Shown: positions 33,581 through 45,989 of the stretch, one piece after another
Layout of the letters: each line of letters begins with the position of its first letter
Position numbering within the stretch: position 1 is the first letter of the stretch
NCBI GenBank assembly: GCA_947652605.1
Contig: OX393581.1
Span: forward strand, 32,296,788 to 32,360,787
Source: Elmis aenea
Taxonomy: Eukaryota > Arthropoda > Insecta > Coleoptera > Elmidae
DNA: 64,000 nt
Direction of reading: 5' to 3'
The notes under the pieces: model-generated
What the model saw: only the letters and a program-made list of their open reading frames with translations
Databases searched by the model: none
What the model was told of the DNA's origin: nothing
Position numbers and translations under genes: made by a program

Positions 33581-35082
33581 ATCAATCCGTATCGCAGAGT
33601 GGAATGCAAATGGATTAACAAACCACAAAACTGAGCTGATACACTTCCTACAAAATAACAAAATAGACGTGCTACTTATATCAGAGACACATTTTACTGA
33701 AAGGACTGTATTTAAAATCCCTTATTATTCAATATACCATACTATTCACCCTGATGGGACGGCCCATGGAGGTGCAGCGGTAATTATTCGCAATACCATA
33801 CCCCATTACGAGGCACCTGCTTACCAAACAAATAAAATTCAAGCTTCAATAGTGCAAATTAGCGCCCAGCAATGGTCCTTTGATATAGCAGGCATATACT
33901 GCCCACCCAGACATAGAATAGAGACTGAAGAATACGAAGCTTTCTTTCACCACTTAGGAGAAAAATTCATTATTGGAGGAGATTGGAATGCAAAGCATAC
34001 CAACTGGGGATCAAGACTAATCACTCCAAAAGGCAGAAGCCTATCACAAGCTATCACCAACAACAACTGCTTTTATATATCAACTGGCCAGCCAACATAT
34101 TGGCCCACAGACCCAAATAGACTACCCGACCTGCTCGATTTCTTTATAATCAAAGGTATAGGACCAAACTACATTCACATCGAAGCAAACTGGGACCTGT
34201 CGACTGATCATACCCCTATTATTACTACCCATACTACCCATATAATCAACAAACCCTCCACCCCTAAACTGACATCATCAAAAACCGATTGGAATGCTTT
34301 CAGAACTCATATTGAGGATCAGTTAAACCTCAATATCAAACTAAAACAACCCGACGATATTGATAACGCAGTAAATTACCTAACTTGTATAATTCAAGAA
34401 GCAGCATGGAAATCCACCCCACGTGATAAACAAAGAAAGGAAACAAATAATACTCCTTTATATATTCGGGAACTTGTGATCGACAAGAGGAGAGCAAGAT
34501 GCAGATGGCAAAGAAGTCGAAACCCTGTTGACAAAACTGAATACAATAGACTCACAAGACGTTTACGAGCAGCACTACAAGAAACACGGAATGCTACATT
34601 TGAATCATATATCACTAGTTTGTCAAAGGAAGACCACTCGATATGGAAAGCAACCAAGAAGTTTAAAAGACCGATAACCCATATTCCCCCTATTAGGAAA
34701 GAAGACGGTAACTGGGGAAAAACTGACCAAGAGAAAGCAACAAGCTTCGCTGATCACCTATCAAAAGTCTTCAGTACACCTGAACCAAATCACAATGATA
34801 ATGACAATTTCGTTAAAACCTATTTAGACAGTCCTTGCCCGATGACTCTACCAATTAAACATTTCTCTACATCTGAAGTGAAGCAGGAGATATCCAAAGG
34901 GAATAATCACAAAGCACCAGGTTTCGACCTAGTCACTGGAAAAGTCCTGAAAGAACTACCCAGAAAAGGTATTGCACTGCTCACAACAATTTACAACAGC
35001 ATACTAAGACTCGCGTACTTTCCAGTGACCTGGAAATTTGCCCAAATAATACTGATACACAAACCCGGTAAACCACCGAATA
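33570..35082 (+). pseudogene. LINE ORF2, endonuclease and start of reverse transcriptase (inverted segment)
   Basis: The first about 220 residues form an exonuclease-endonuclease-phosphatase (APE-type) domain that nicks target DNA. Visible motifs are IAEWNANGL (metal-binding N), LISETHF (catalytic E), HGGAAVIIR, IGGDWNAKHTNWGS (D and N), RLPDLLDFFI and the final NWDLSTDHTPI (SDH-type histidine). A basic linker with RRARCRWQRSR follows, then the reverse transcriptase entry HKAPGFDLVTGKVLK and WKFAQIILIHKPGK. The frame stops only where it runs into the target duplication (NQN, then stop). It is uninterrupted over about 505 codons. The sequence WNANGL--HK-EL--FL and ISETHF is characteristic of Jockey and X-element relatives. 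Because the rest of the enzyme lies inverted at 31,995-33,167, no full protein can be made. Confidence 0.92.
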
Positions 35083-35139
35083 AAAATCAAAACTAAAGAA
35101 AAAAAGGGGGTGTAGCACACGTTGTTTACACCCGGTATA

Positions 35140-35535
35140 TTGTGACGCCTCACCTCTCATTAATTATTTTTATTTTCCTTCAATGTTATTTTATTTTTAA
35201 ATGAATAACCCGGAATAAACACTGACGTATTATTTACTAAAACATGTAACATTTCAAAAGGACCATTTGATGAAAATATTAACTTAAGTAAAACAAATTA
35301 ATATTAAAACATTACGGTCATAACAATTTGTTGATACATTTTTACATCATAAGTAGGACAAATATGTGCTTATAGGAAAGAATCACAAGGATATACATAG
35401 AATGACTACGGTCTATCACATCACAATAAGTTACACAACCTAATATGTTAATGTTGAAAGGTTCCGTTATTTTCGACTGTATTTTAGTCGTTTCGAAACT
35501 TCAATCGTTTTGAAAATATGTAAATAAATATTTGG
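35140..35535. other. AT-rich stretch, nothing recognised
   Basis: I see no coding or repeat feature between the LINE host repeat and the next GC-richer island. Confidence 0.5.
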
Positions 35536-35539
35536 TGGA

Positions 35540-35900
35540 AACTGTTACTCGTTATGGGTTTTACTATTTATGCAAGCTAGCCAGGCTTTGTTCATTGTTC
35601 TATTTTTTCGCAGTCCCGAACTATTTTTTACTCTCCGTACTGCATAATCCCTATCGGCGCTGAGTTCCACCCTCCTATCTTGTGTTATCAGAGATGTTAA
35701 ATGTATTGCCAATAGCTTTGTCTTTGTTGAAGTTTCTGCAGGAGCTCGAGGTGTCAATCTAACACTGTCGTTGAAACTGTTGGCATGACAACGGTAGTGA
35801 CGTCATAGCCTAGTCACGGGCCTCGGCATATATAGGTCAGCTATTTCAGGATATCTGCACACTTTAAATATGCCTGAAAACCTTCAATGAACGCGATTAG
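35540..35900. promoter_or_regulatory. GC-richer island with TGACGTCATAG and a TATATA box
   Basis: TGACGTCA (35,798-35,805) is followed 24 bp later by CGGCATATATAGGTCAGC (TATA at about 35,829-35,836) and, 30 bp further, by 'ggatatctgcacac', a spacing that suits a core promoter on the + strand. Downstream there is no long open frame or clear exon. A 70-codon - frame covers the island without recognisable domains. A promoter is the best guess, for an unidentified transcript; an enhancer is equally possible. Confidence 0.45.
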
Positions 35901-35904
35901 GGCA

Positions 35905-36950
35905 ATACTTATAAAATAATTCATGTGTCAAGCAACTTTTTATGATATTTTGTAGTTTCTTTGATCATCGCACAACAATGGGTTTGACCACGATTATAAT
36001 AAAACTTACGCTGAAATTTTATATAATGTTTAATGGAAGACTTTTTTAAATAATTAAAACGAGAGGAAATATCAGGAAGTGCTGTGGTAACAAAATATGG
36101 AACTATAGGGTATCGATAATTTTCATTTTTCAGTAGATTAATTATTGGGCATTCGTAAAATAATGCATTTGCTTTTGAAAACTTCATTGATAAAACTAAA
36201 ATCCAAACTGATCTGTTGATTTCTGAAATTGTGAAAGCTATAAAAGTAACTTAATAATATCACATAAATAAATACACAATCAGTTTAAAACTACTGTTTA
36301 TTATCAAATTGTCTATTAGGAGAAAACATTCTAGATAACAGTGAAGATAAATTAAAGACTGTATAATATGGTACATGATTTTACACTTTTACATTAAGAT
36401 AAAATGCTGTTTGAACATTTCGGTACTTTCAACTCTTTTGCGAAGCTTTATTTACTAAAATATTATTTACCTGTTTTGTAGATCATGCAAAAATTTGTTA
36501 AGTTCTGTGGTTACATAAATAAATTTCATGTGAAATTATAAAAACCCAATTTGTTAGGTCTTAAAAAATCTTATAAGATCCAATAAAAGTTTAAATTAGA
36601 AGTGGTATTATTTTTATTTCTTGATTAAATTAATACGTGACTTCGTTTTAAATTTTTTTTCTGTCCAACATTACTTTGCCTCAATTTCGTTGATAAATGT
36701 ATGAAAATTGTATAGATACTGCAAGTATAATTCTAAATTTTAACACAGAATATAAAGTTTTTCCCGGAAATATAAATTTATTGCTGTCGTCATCGGTAAA
36801 ATTTTGGTTTTCAATATCTTAAGTTAATGCTAGTACAAAAGATAGGGTATCCCAAATTCTAGGCTAAACATAGGGATTTCTTATCTTAAGGGATGAATGC
36901 AAAATTTGGTGCTTATTTCAAATATGAAATAAAAATTGGCATAGCTCTTT
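35905..36950. other. Gene-free AT-rich stretch
   Basis: An 88-codon - frame (35,921-36,187) has no recognisable domain and lies in AT-rich DNA. Nothing else is seen. Confidence 0.45.
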
Positions 36951-36954
36951 TATA

Positions 36955-37970
36955 CAGGGTGTTTCGTAAAAAGTGCGAAATAATTCGGGACGTGATTCAT
37001 TATCGAAAATTAAGGGGAGTCTTCCATATACAATTTTTTCCTAAGACGTCTCCTTTTAGAGTTACAACCCCCTAGGGGGAGCGGTAAAATTAGCTTTTAT
37101 TTTATTTTTCAAATTTGGATAAATGTAGGAGAATGATATTTGGTAGATGTTTGATACTTATTAAAAGGTTTCCCATAGTAATATTTTCAATCATCTTCCA
37201 CCTTCACAGGGGGCTGAAAAGTGTGACCTCTGTTGGTTTTTTAATCAGAACTTTTTGGTAGGGTTTAATTTTGCAATATTGTTTTTTAAGTTTGATTTAT
37301 TTAGAAACTTTCTTTATTCTTTAACTTTTCTCATAAAACCTACAGTTTGTGAGTAAAAATAATTTAAGTGAACAACTGAACAAGCACCATTAAATATTCC
37401 AATATAAAACGATTTATTTTGGTGGTTACCATGGTTTGTTTATGTTCATATTGGGTAAAATTGTCGCCGCGTAAACGTCAAAATGTATTATACCCGTCAA
37501 TTCTATCCAACATGAACATAAACAAACCATGATAACCACCAAAATGAATAGTTTTATATTGTAGGTAATATTTAATGGTACATGTTCACTTATATTATAT
37601 TTACTCAAAAACTGTAGGTTTTACGAGAAAAGTTAAAAAATAAAAAAGGTTTTTAAATTCATCAAGCTTTCAAAAAAATAAAATGAAATTGGAAAATTTG
37701 AACAACCAAAATGTCCTAATAAAAAAAAAAAACAACAGGGGTCGCACTTTTCAGCCCCCTGTAAAGGTGAGATGATTGAAAATATTACTATGGGAAACCT
37801 TTTAATAAGTATAAAACATCTACCAAATATTATTCTCCTACATTTACCCAAATCTGAGAAATATAATAAAAACCTAATTTTACCGCTCGCTTTAGGGGGG
37901 CGTAACTCCGAAAGGAGACGTCCAAGGGAAAATGTTTATATAAAAGACCTCCTTAATTTTCGATAAAGAA
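36955..37970. mobile_element. Fold-back element (about 1 kb), right end truncated
   Basis: The left end is TA-CAGGGTGTTTCGTAAAA. The arms pair from about 37,005 to 37,965 ('ttatcgaaaattaagggg' with 'ccttaattttcgataa', 'gacgtctcctttt' with 'aaaggagacgtcc', 'tttgtttatgttcat' with 'atgaacataaacaaa') around a centre near 37,475. The expected right terminal CACCCTG is missing after 37,970, so that end has been lost. Confidence 0.85.
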
Positions 37971-37974
37971 TAAC

Positions 37975-38850
37975 TAGTCAAGGAATAAGTAGGTAACAAT
38001 AGTTTTTGTATTTTATTACGTTATTTCTATTATTTTTTAAGATATAAATATCCTTCAGTCGTTTTTTTCTCTACACGCTGATATAATTAAATTTTTTATC
38101 AGACGTTTCGTTTATTTTGGACGTTTGCATTAGAAGTACAGAAATTTTTGCATACAACCTACTATTGGTGCATTTCGAAATAACTGCAAAAAACATAAAA
38201 TAACGCGATTTATCATAAAATGAACGCATCCAGGAAAATCAAAACCTACCTAAAATCTAGACAATATAAAAATTTGTCAAGCATTATAAATATTATCCAT
38301 ACTTTTACAATAATAACTATGACGTTAAATAATTATTTAGTAATTCAAAAACATCAATATTATGCAGTATTTTGTTTGTATTAAAATAGTTAAAATACAA
38401 AGCCGATCATTAAACTTTGAATTTTTTAAAGTAATATAACGTAGTTTCAAGCAAGTTATAATACAAAAAATTTGCTTGACTAACAATACATATATCTATT
38501 AATATTATTTCTATTGTTGGCGTTTTTCACAAAATAATCATATGGACATAATTTTTTATCTAGTTCAATAACATTTTTACGTGAAATTGTAGCCTAAAAA
38601 AACATATTAAAATTAAAATAATCGTTACTTTTGTATTTTACTTTTTGTATTTTATAAATTGGTGATAGCCAAGATTGGCATAAAATAAATTTTATTTTGT
38701 CTACTGTTTGTAATATTTGTAACACTGGGTTGTTTTGAAATTTTGTTGCATTTTGGATAAGTTTAATTTTTCATAGCATACTTGATTTAATGAAAATTCA
38801 AAATTTTTAAATTTTTGCTGTTATTTTACAAAAACACAAAATCTAAACAA
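37975..38850. other. Gene-free AT-rich stretch
   Basis: No feature recognised. Confidence 0.5.
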
Positions 38851-38852
38851 AT

Positions 38853-39147
38853 CAGGGGTTCTCAAGCGTTTTATTGCATTTACCCGCCAATAAAAAAAAT
38901 TAATCGACCCTTCTAGACTTTTTCTATTATTTACTTACGAACATTGTGCAAAGTATATCTAGTGCATTAATAAATAAAAGTTTTTCAAATGATAACGAAA
39001 TAAATTTATTGGATATCGTTTTTCAACACAATTGTTAATATTTTTAATATTTGAAAATTATCTGACATTTTTCCATTGACCACAAATCGACCTCTCGAGT
39101 TTCATCGACCCCCCTTGGGTCTATATCGACTCTGTTGGGAATTCCTG
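38853..39147. mobile_element. hAT-like MITE with CAGGGGTTCTCAA end
   Basis: The left end CAGGGGTTCTCAAGCG and right end GTTGGGAATTCCTG are inverted with a few mismatches. Inside lie repeated 'atcgacc' units ('aatcgacccttc', 'atcgacctctcg', 'catcgacccccc'), also seen in this MITE type. The flanking octamers do not match, so the duplication has decayed or the ends are off by a few bases. Confidence 0.6.
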
Positions 39148-39149
39148 CT

Positions 39150-41940
39150 ATAGACGATTTAAGTTGCTTTGAGAAATTTCTAAAAATAAAGAAAATACTG
39201 CAAAAAAATTAAAACAATTTTTTAATTTTTTTTGAAATATTTTTAAACTAATAGAGCATTTTTCATTGAAGATATAATTTTCGCGCGAAATCACGTAACC
39301 TGGCCCTAATTTAACCAACCTCGTTACGCAAGATAAGCGAGATCATCATGTTGAACTTTGAATACAGAGCACCCTATATATCGATAATGTGTACATATTG
39401 TTGAATAAGTTTGATGAAAACAACAAACAATTTTCGACTGCTTGATACCTTACATTTGAATTTCCTTCTGCAGTTGGAACACCTAGCGGACTTTGCTAGC
39501 GTTTTCTTGTGTAGAGAACTGTAAAATTTTGAGTTTTTCGTTTAGTTCATTTACAGAGCTTTTATATAATTAAAGTTACCTATCTTTCAGCAACTTTATG
39601 AAAACTGTTTCAGAAGCCCGAAAGGAAATGATAAAGGTTGTTCCAAGTCAAGAACGCTTTTCTATACGTAATGGTGCGTTATACAATAATTTTAAGAGGG
39701 CGTAATGATAGTTTTAGAGCTTAATACGAGTATTAGATTTAACATTACATTGAAAATGACAACAATTAATTAACAAAAGTCATAATAATATGACTAATTT
39801 AAAGCTTCCACTGAAAAGGTTTGTTGTTGGAGTTCCTTTTATTACTTCGATAATTAAGGACTAAAATAAGTATACGATAAAAATTCTTATCATTTGACAT
39901 AAGTACTAAAATCCAAAAATAGATTTTGATAACTAAATCATAATTTTTAGTGAATGAAACTGTCTATAAGTGTATTTGTACATGTTTCACGCTAATTAAA
40001 TTAATTTTATTATTTAAGCTTGAAACGATAATTATTCACTTTTTAAGAATTGAAAGAAATAAAAACTTTGGACTTTTCCTTAAAAAAAACAATCGCAGAT
40101 GCTTGATTTATTTCTGCATGTATCATAATTCCTATTTATCGTCGGCTTAAACAAATTGCAGAGAAGATTTATAGATTCATATCAATTAAACATTCTTTCT
40201 GTGTAGGTAGTTCGTGAAACTTGAAGCGTGCTTTATGACAACATATTTTGAAATCATCGATTTATTTAAAAAAAACATTAGTTTATAGCTTCTTATATTT
40301 TGTTTTTGAATAGAAAATGTTAAAAATAGGCGTTTTTTAAATGTAGTTGTTATATTTTATTATAAACCGGATGCTTATGTTTTGTCAAGCCGTATATTTT
40401 CGTAAAATGTAACTAAAATAAACATATTTACTACTCTTAGCTAGGAGTAATTTGTTTTTACGGTAAAGATATTTATAATTTTTATGCGAACAATACCAGC
40501 TATGTTTTCAAGCCAAAAAAATATTGCCATGTTGGTTGATAGCTAAAAATATTGCTGTATTTATACTTTTTCCAAGATTAATGAGCTGAAAACTATTGCG
40601 CACCATGACTAAAATTTCTACGTGTTTAGCGAATTGGTCTAGTCCCGTTGTTTAAAAATAGATGAACGAGATGTGGTTGCTTACTATTTCAAGCAAAGCC
40701 GTAAATATCTTAAAACAATACAAAATGATAGCATATTTTTCAAGGAACAAAACTATTTCGTTTGTTTTCAGATTTTTTAAATACATTTTATTTGTACAAT
40801 CACTTTCATTATTATTTGTCAGCTTTTAAATAATAGTTGACTTTTATATTGTCGTATATGTTGTGTGTTTGTCCATTATTACTTGTTTTAAAGATAACGT
40901 TTAAAAAGTTGACCTTAGCTGCCAATCAGATGCGACTTCAGCTATTTTTGCAAGACTGATACAATGTACGCACGAAATTTGTTAAAGTTAGATCGTCAGT
41001 AACAACTATTTTAGAAGTAGCTTTGGAAATTCGTTATCATACAACACGATGAGACAGAGTTAAGTAAAAGACAAAAAGATTACGAAGCAAAATTTTGCTT
41101 TTACAAAACAATAATCTGATTTGCAAAAACCCATGAAACACAAAAACACACAATACATTTAATTGGTGGCAAATATAAACTAATTTATTTTCAACCTACT
41201 TAATTTATCTAAGGAGAATTTCGTCGCCCTAGAGTTGTGTTGTTCCATATCACATCGACTTTAAACTTAAATAAAACTTCAATTTGTCAATAGATTTTTG
41301 CAGATCAATAAAGTTAACACTGGTGTTTCAATAGAGGTTAATTCGTAAAATCAGGTAATATCAGTGCCAGTTATGCTGCGATTTTGCCTGGTTCTGGGGT
41401 TAACGTGGTTTAATGCCCGGGTTAATTCCAGGTTCAACTTTTATGCAATCGGGTCTTATTAGAGCATTATAATTCAACATATTCAAATTTGGGTTTGTTG
41501 AGTAATATGGAACACTTTTTAAATACAATTCTAGTGTTGCTTGACACTTTTTTTGGCATTTTCGCCTAACTTTTTGTTTAGATTATTTATTGGTAGGCTA
41601 TTAAAAATATTTGTTAACGTTGTGTATAGGTTGCTACTTTAATGTAGATTATTGTTTATTACGCAGTGCGTCTTTTAAGATATAAAAGGTTTTTTCTACT
41701 AATGTATATGAAAGTTGTCATTTTCTCACTGCCTACCCTACATGAAAGTTTTGTTTTCGTCACTAGTGGCGATAATTAACTTTCGCCACTAGTGGCGAAA
41801 ATAATGTCAATATCAATGTCAAAATCAAATTGTAAAATTTACGTTGTTTTTAGGCTTTAATTCATAATAAACTAAAATTGCGTTAATATTATTATCAAAT
41901 AATTTAATTTTAATGTAGCATTTTATATAAAAGCCTAAGA
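39150..41940. other. Gene-free AT-rich stretch
   Basis: I see no long frame or transposon end. A short 'ttcgccactagtggcga' palindrome is present at about 41,783-41,799, with a partner 'gtcactagtggcga' at 41,759. Confidence 0.45.
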
Positions 41941-41944
41941 ACAA

Positions 41945-42205
41945 AAATTAATATTAAATATATTTCGTTTGCAGGTTATAATTTTATTTCTGCAAATGTC
42001 AGTGTGGAGGTGTTGCAATGGAAATGAAATGATTAATTAATACTTTACACATAATAATTATCATTATCGTTTACATTAACTTTCGTTCTATAATATAATT
42101 TAAAATTCGTAGAAAAAATAGCATATACGACTCGCGGTTCGTGAATAAATCTCACCGCACGAAAAAAACTGGACTTTCATCTCTTGTTGTAAAATATATT
42201 ATTTT
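41945..42205 (+). repeat. Dispersed repeat, copy 2 of 3215-3480
   Basis: It has the same order of blocks as copy 1: 'atatttcgtttgcaggttat', 'tgtcagtgtgga', 'gtttacattaact', 'ataatataatt', 'cgtagaaaaaatagca', 'aaaaaactggactttcatct'. It lacks the left half of the palindrome present in copy 1. Confidence 0.75.
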
Positions 42206-42209
42206 AGTT

Positions 42210-43660
42210 ACTTGACTGTTCTTTATTTAAATATTTTAATTTTATGAAAATTGTTCGCATGGTGTTATAAATAAGATATAATTTTATCCATAAGGAATAT
42301 AATAAAGACCATTTATTATTTGAAAATATAATTACAGCTTTCCCTTCAAGTTGTGCTTCGACTTAAATCAAAATCAGTTGAGTTTTCAAAATGGGTCGCA
42401 TTTTCGTAAGGTTTGAGCATCGCTGCTCTAAAAACTATGCTAAGTTTTAATTTGTGAGATACCATTTAAATAAAATAGTTCACACATTATAGTAACAAAT
42501 AGATTAGTTTGATAGCGATTTTAATTTTGAAAACTCAAAAAATAGTTTTGGTTGTAGCTAGCTGTCTTCGAATTAAAAACAAATTGACAATATTATTTAA
42601 TATCGTTCATTCATATGTTTTATAAGTTATAAGTACAGTTTTTAGAACTGAAACGTTAACAACTAATAAAAATTATCAGTTAATATGTTAATGATACGTA
42701 GTTGAACGTTATTGCTAGAGTTAAAAAACTGTTTGGCAAACAACATTTGCAGGAGATAAATCAGTTACACTTTTTTAAACTTGACAGTGTTTAAAATTTT
42801 TGTCAAATACGATTTGGAATCGCATCATGTTTATCATTTTACAATATTAAAATAGTTTTACTTTATAAATAGTTCTGTTCAAGAAAACAACATTCTGCAG
42901 TTTCGTTCGATTTCATGTTTTTAATAGAGATTTAGTTTATGCAAATTGCAGTGCGTCATATGTTTTATATTTGTGTAGAAAAATTGAGGTGAAATTCTAT
43001 TAAGCGTTGACACTTTGCCAAATGGGCAAATGTATTTGCAGTCCAGAAACACGTATAGTAAACAAACGGGAGCAACAATCCAACTTATTGTCGTAATACA
43101 CATTTAGCCAACTAAAAGATTAAATTATTTATATTAGTTCATAAAATTAAAGAACCTTATTTAAGCAAAAAATGTATTAACGTTAATACAGTATTTAAAC
43201 AATGGTTATTGATAGTTTAATTATAATTTGTTTTATGAGGCTAATCATAGATTCCTTGTACGAGCTTTAATGACTTTTCACTAAATTTCGCTTTTTCGAA
43301 TTTAAATTTAACTGGAAAAATTCCAATATTTGCAAAATGTAAGCACATATTATTTTTTCTAATTATAAATTTTAGAGATTTACTTAGCATTCAAAGTTCT
43401 CTTTTTATTTCATTACCTGTATTTTTATATACTTTTATGGTTCTTTTAGCTAAACAATGTATTTATTGATTTATAATATTAATCATTATTTACAAATCAA
43501 ACGTATTTTACCGTGCATTGTTTAGATAATTATGTACAGCACATAGGTCTTACCTAAAAGTTTAGTTTATTTTATAATAATTTATCAACTCTTTTGTGTT
43601 GCCCAGGTGGTTGATTATATGAGCTCGTCGGTTCATGTTACCTTGTATAATAGAGACCCC
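42210..43660. other. Gene-free AT-rich stretch
   Basis: No feature recognised. Confidence 0.5.
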
Positions 43661-43667
43661 ACTGTAC

Positions 43668-44480
43668 AGGGTGGACCAAATTCGAATGTTTTACGGGGTA
43701 TCTTAGTTACCGTAATACAAAAATCTGATATCGGTCCCTTGAGCTGTTTTTTTTTTTGATAAAAATACGCCTATGTAATCAGATTTAAAATCGCTTTCCA
43801 TTTTAGCACTACAAACGAAAAATGAAATTTCATCGTTTTTGAAAATTTGCTATAATTTCTTTATTTATTAAAATAGAACAAAATGTTATACAGGTTTTTA
43901 TTATAAATTTTTATGCTTACTTGAAAAACAAATTATTTTTTTTAGCGACCTTGACTTGTGAGATATGATGTTAATTTATACTATTTTAAATAGAAACCCT
44001 AGTTGATCATGACTTTATAATGAAATAACGTTTCTTTAGCTTTTCAAAAATATATAGTTTTATATATTTGTTGCAAAAAATAACCGACATAAATGGCTAA
44101 TTTTGTGAAAATTTTATCGTCAAAGTTTGCCATGATTTCGTAAACAAGTGATGTTTACTATTTATAAACAACTAAACGTCATATCCAAGTAAATAATTTT
44201 TATGTCCTTAAATAATTTTAGACAAAAAATTATTTTTTTTATTGAATGTGCCGTGTTCAGCAACAAGTGTCCAAAAAGTTTTCGTAGGTTTTATTGACAT
44301 TTTAGTTACTTTAATAAGCTTTTAAGGTTGCGAAATCAGTTTTTTTGAGAAAAACTTAGTTTTATTAATGGATCAATAGTGGCGTTTTTTGTTTTTAAGT
44401 GAATTTTCTGAGGAATTCAACAATATCGATAAGTTGATAATTTTTATTAGGAACTGGGATTAAAATCTTTCACCTTTGTT
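43668..44480. mobile_element. Element with CAGGGTGGACCAAATTCG end, body related to the 13.3-kb repeat
   Basis: The left end is TA/TA-like 'tgtacagggtggaccaaatt'. The section 44,200-44,285 ('taaataattttagacaaaaa', 'atgtgccgtgttc', 'aagtgtccaaaaagttttcg') resembles 13,520-13,620. The right end was not found and the boundary is approximate. Confidence 0.5.
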
Positions 44481-44484
44481 TTTT

Positions 44485-45890
44485 TTAATCTTTTTTAATT
44501 TTTAACTTCTTATAAATGAAGTTCATCTCTTTGATATCGCTTTTATTTGGTGTTAATTACGTTTTACTGGGTTCTATAATTTCTTTTGAAATTTTATCGG
44601 ATATACGAATTTGTGATAAGTATGAGCCGTTTGGCCAGTCGGACGACCAGAACATTATGGAAATGAGTCGAAATATTCTTTAGGCCAATAGAACATTAGA
44701 AAATTATACTAAAAATGTCTCCACCATAAAAACATAAAAGAACAAAGGAGTGATAAATATCGTTCTCAAATAATATTCCGGGTCTATTTTGATCGCTAAT
44801 CCATTCCTAGTAGCAGTGGTGGGCAAAAGCCAACCCGCAGATCGCATCATGCAACAATCAAAATTGTATAAAGTTATATAGTATCTAATGAAATCTTACT
44901 AAAATGTAAACGTGTAATAAAATTGTTTGTGACAATATTTTGTATTTTTGATCAATGATCGTAAACGGTTCCAGAGAAAACGCGAAAAACGAGGCCTTCG
45001 TAGAAACGGTTTTCCCTATGTTAAACGCCTATGCAAGTCGCATAGATATAGTAATACAACAACTTCTCAAATCATAACGCTTATGTAGGGGTTTCGTTTT
45101 TGATGTTTTTCTCCGGAACCGTTAAAGATTTTTTCAAAAACTTTGCACCATTTTACTTGCAAAGGATGCGCACATTGGTAAATAGAAGAATTTCGATTTT
45201 GTCTCTGACGGTTTCATGGCCAACGCGATCGCAAAAATGACCTTTTTATATCAGTCTTTTAGTTTTTTTCCTATTTTTCCGAAGGAAATGGCCAGTGGCA
45301 CATATAACTCTGGAAAAGATTTAGTTTTGATGTCCTTGATGCAATCAACACAGCCTTAATCAAATTTTAGCGACAACGTATCGTGACCTTCCGTTGCTAG
45401 TTTCGAGTTTTGTCGTTTATTTTCACTTGTCTTTAGCCATTTAAAATAAGGCAATTGGTCTTTGAATGTATGATAACAATTAATCTGATTCCTGGTCAGA
45501 AATAAGTGTCCACCTCGGTCTAGTAGTTTGAAAGGTATATACTCGTATTATTAGAAGATAATATTCCTTAAACCATAACCCACTTGTTTACGACTTTACA
45601 GAAATATTTATAATAAAAAATAGGAGTTTCGTTTGATATTTTCAAGAAATTCAACAGTAATTATATCACAACTGCAGTAAACAAATTGAATATAAAATAT
45701 TCACTGTTACAATAAATATTAATAAAAAATCTGCACCAGGTATTTTTGACTCTGGAATAACATTATCGATTTAAAACTTGCCAATATTCTATTCAGCTAC
45801 ATATTCATGACTTATGAATAGAACTTTTATTAAAGTAAAATTAGACGTGGACAATCATCACCAGATGAAAGATGTGCAATATATTGCATG
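44485..45890. other. Upstream flank of the troponin I gene, no gene seen
   Basis: The block 44,955-45,300 is somewhat richer in G and C and contains an inverted pair ('cggttccagagaaaa' at about 44,967 and 'ttttctccggaaccg' at about 45,105). It could be an old transposon or regulatory DNA. Nothing else stands out. Confidence 0.4.
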
Positions 45891-45989
45891 CAATTAATTA
45901 TTTCTCGCTTTTCCTAGCTAATTCGTGTCAGAGCTTGAATTCTCTATTAATTTAAAATTCAACTGTGCTCATCACTCCTCGCAAGTGCA

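Larger units (their letters stand above)
31842..35082 (-). mobile_element. Jockey-clade LINE, 5'-truncated and 5'-inverted, with 12-bp target duplication
   Basis: The 3' part (about 33,168 down to 31,842, - strand) carries most of the reverse transcriptase and ends in an A-run (T run at 31,841-31,853). The 5' part (about 33,170-35,082) is in the opposite orientation and carries the end of ORF1, the endonuclease and the beginning of the reverse transcriptase. The direct repeat AAAATCAAAACT at 31,830-31,841 and 35,083-35,094 is the target duplication. The breakpoints fit twin priming: the inverted part ends where the other part resumes (after KPPNK). ORF1 is cut at its last zinc knuckle, so the copy is dead. 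Confidence 0.92.
31654..35138 (-). mobile_element. Host repeat of the LINE insertion (CCGGGTG-type element, split)
   Basis: The parts at 31,654-31,841 and 35,083-35,138 together match the - orientation of 13,266-13,470 in the same order. The join lies inside 'aaaatcgaaactaaagaa', which here is the duplicated target. The outer end reads CACCCGG-TA. It is non-coding. Confidence 0.8.
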
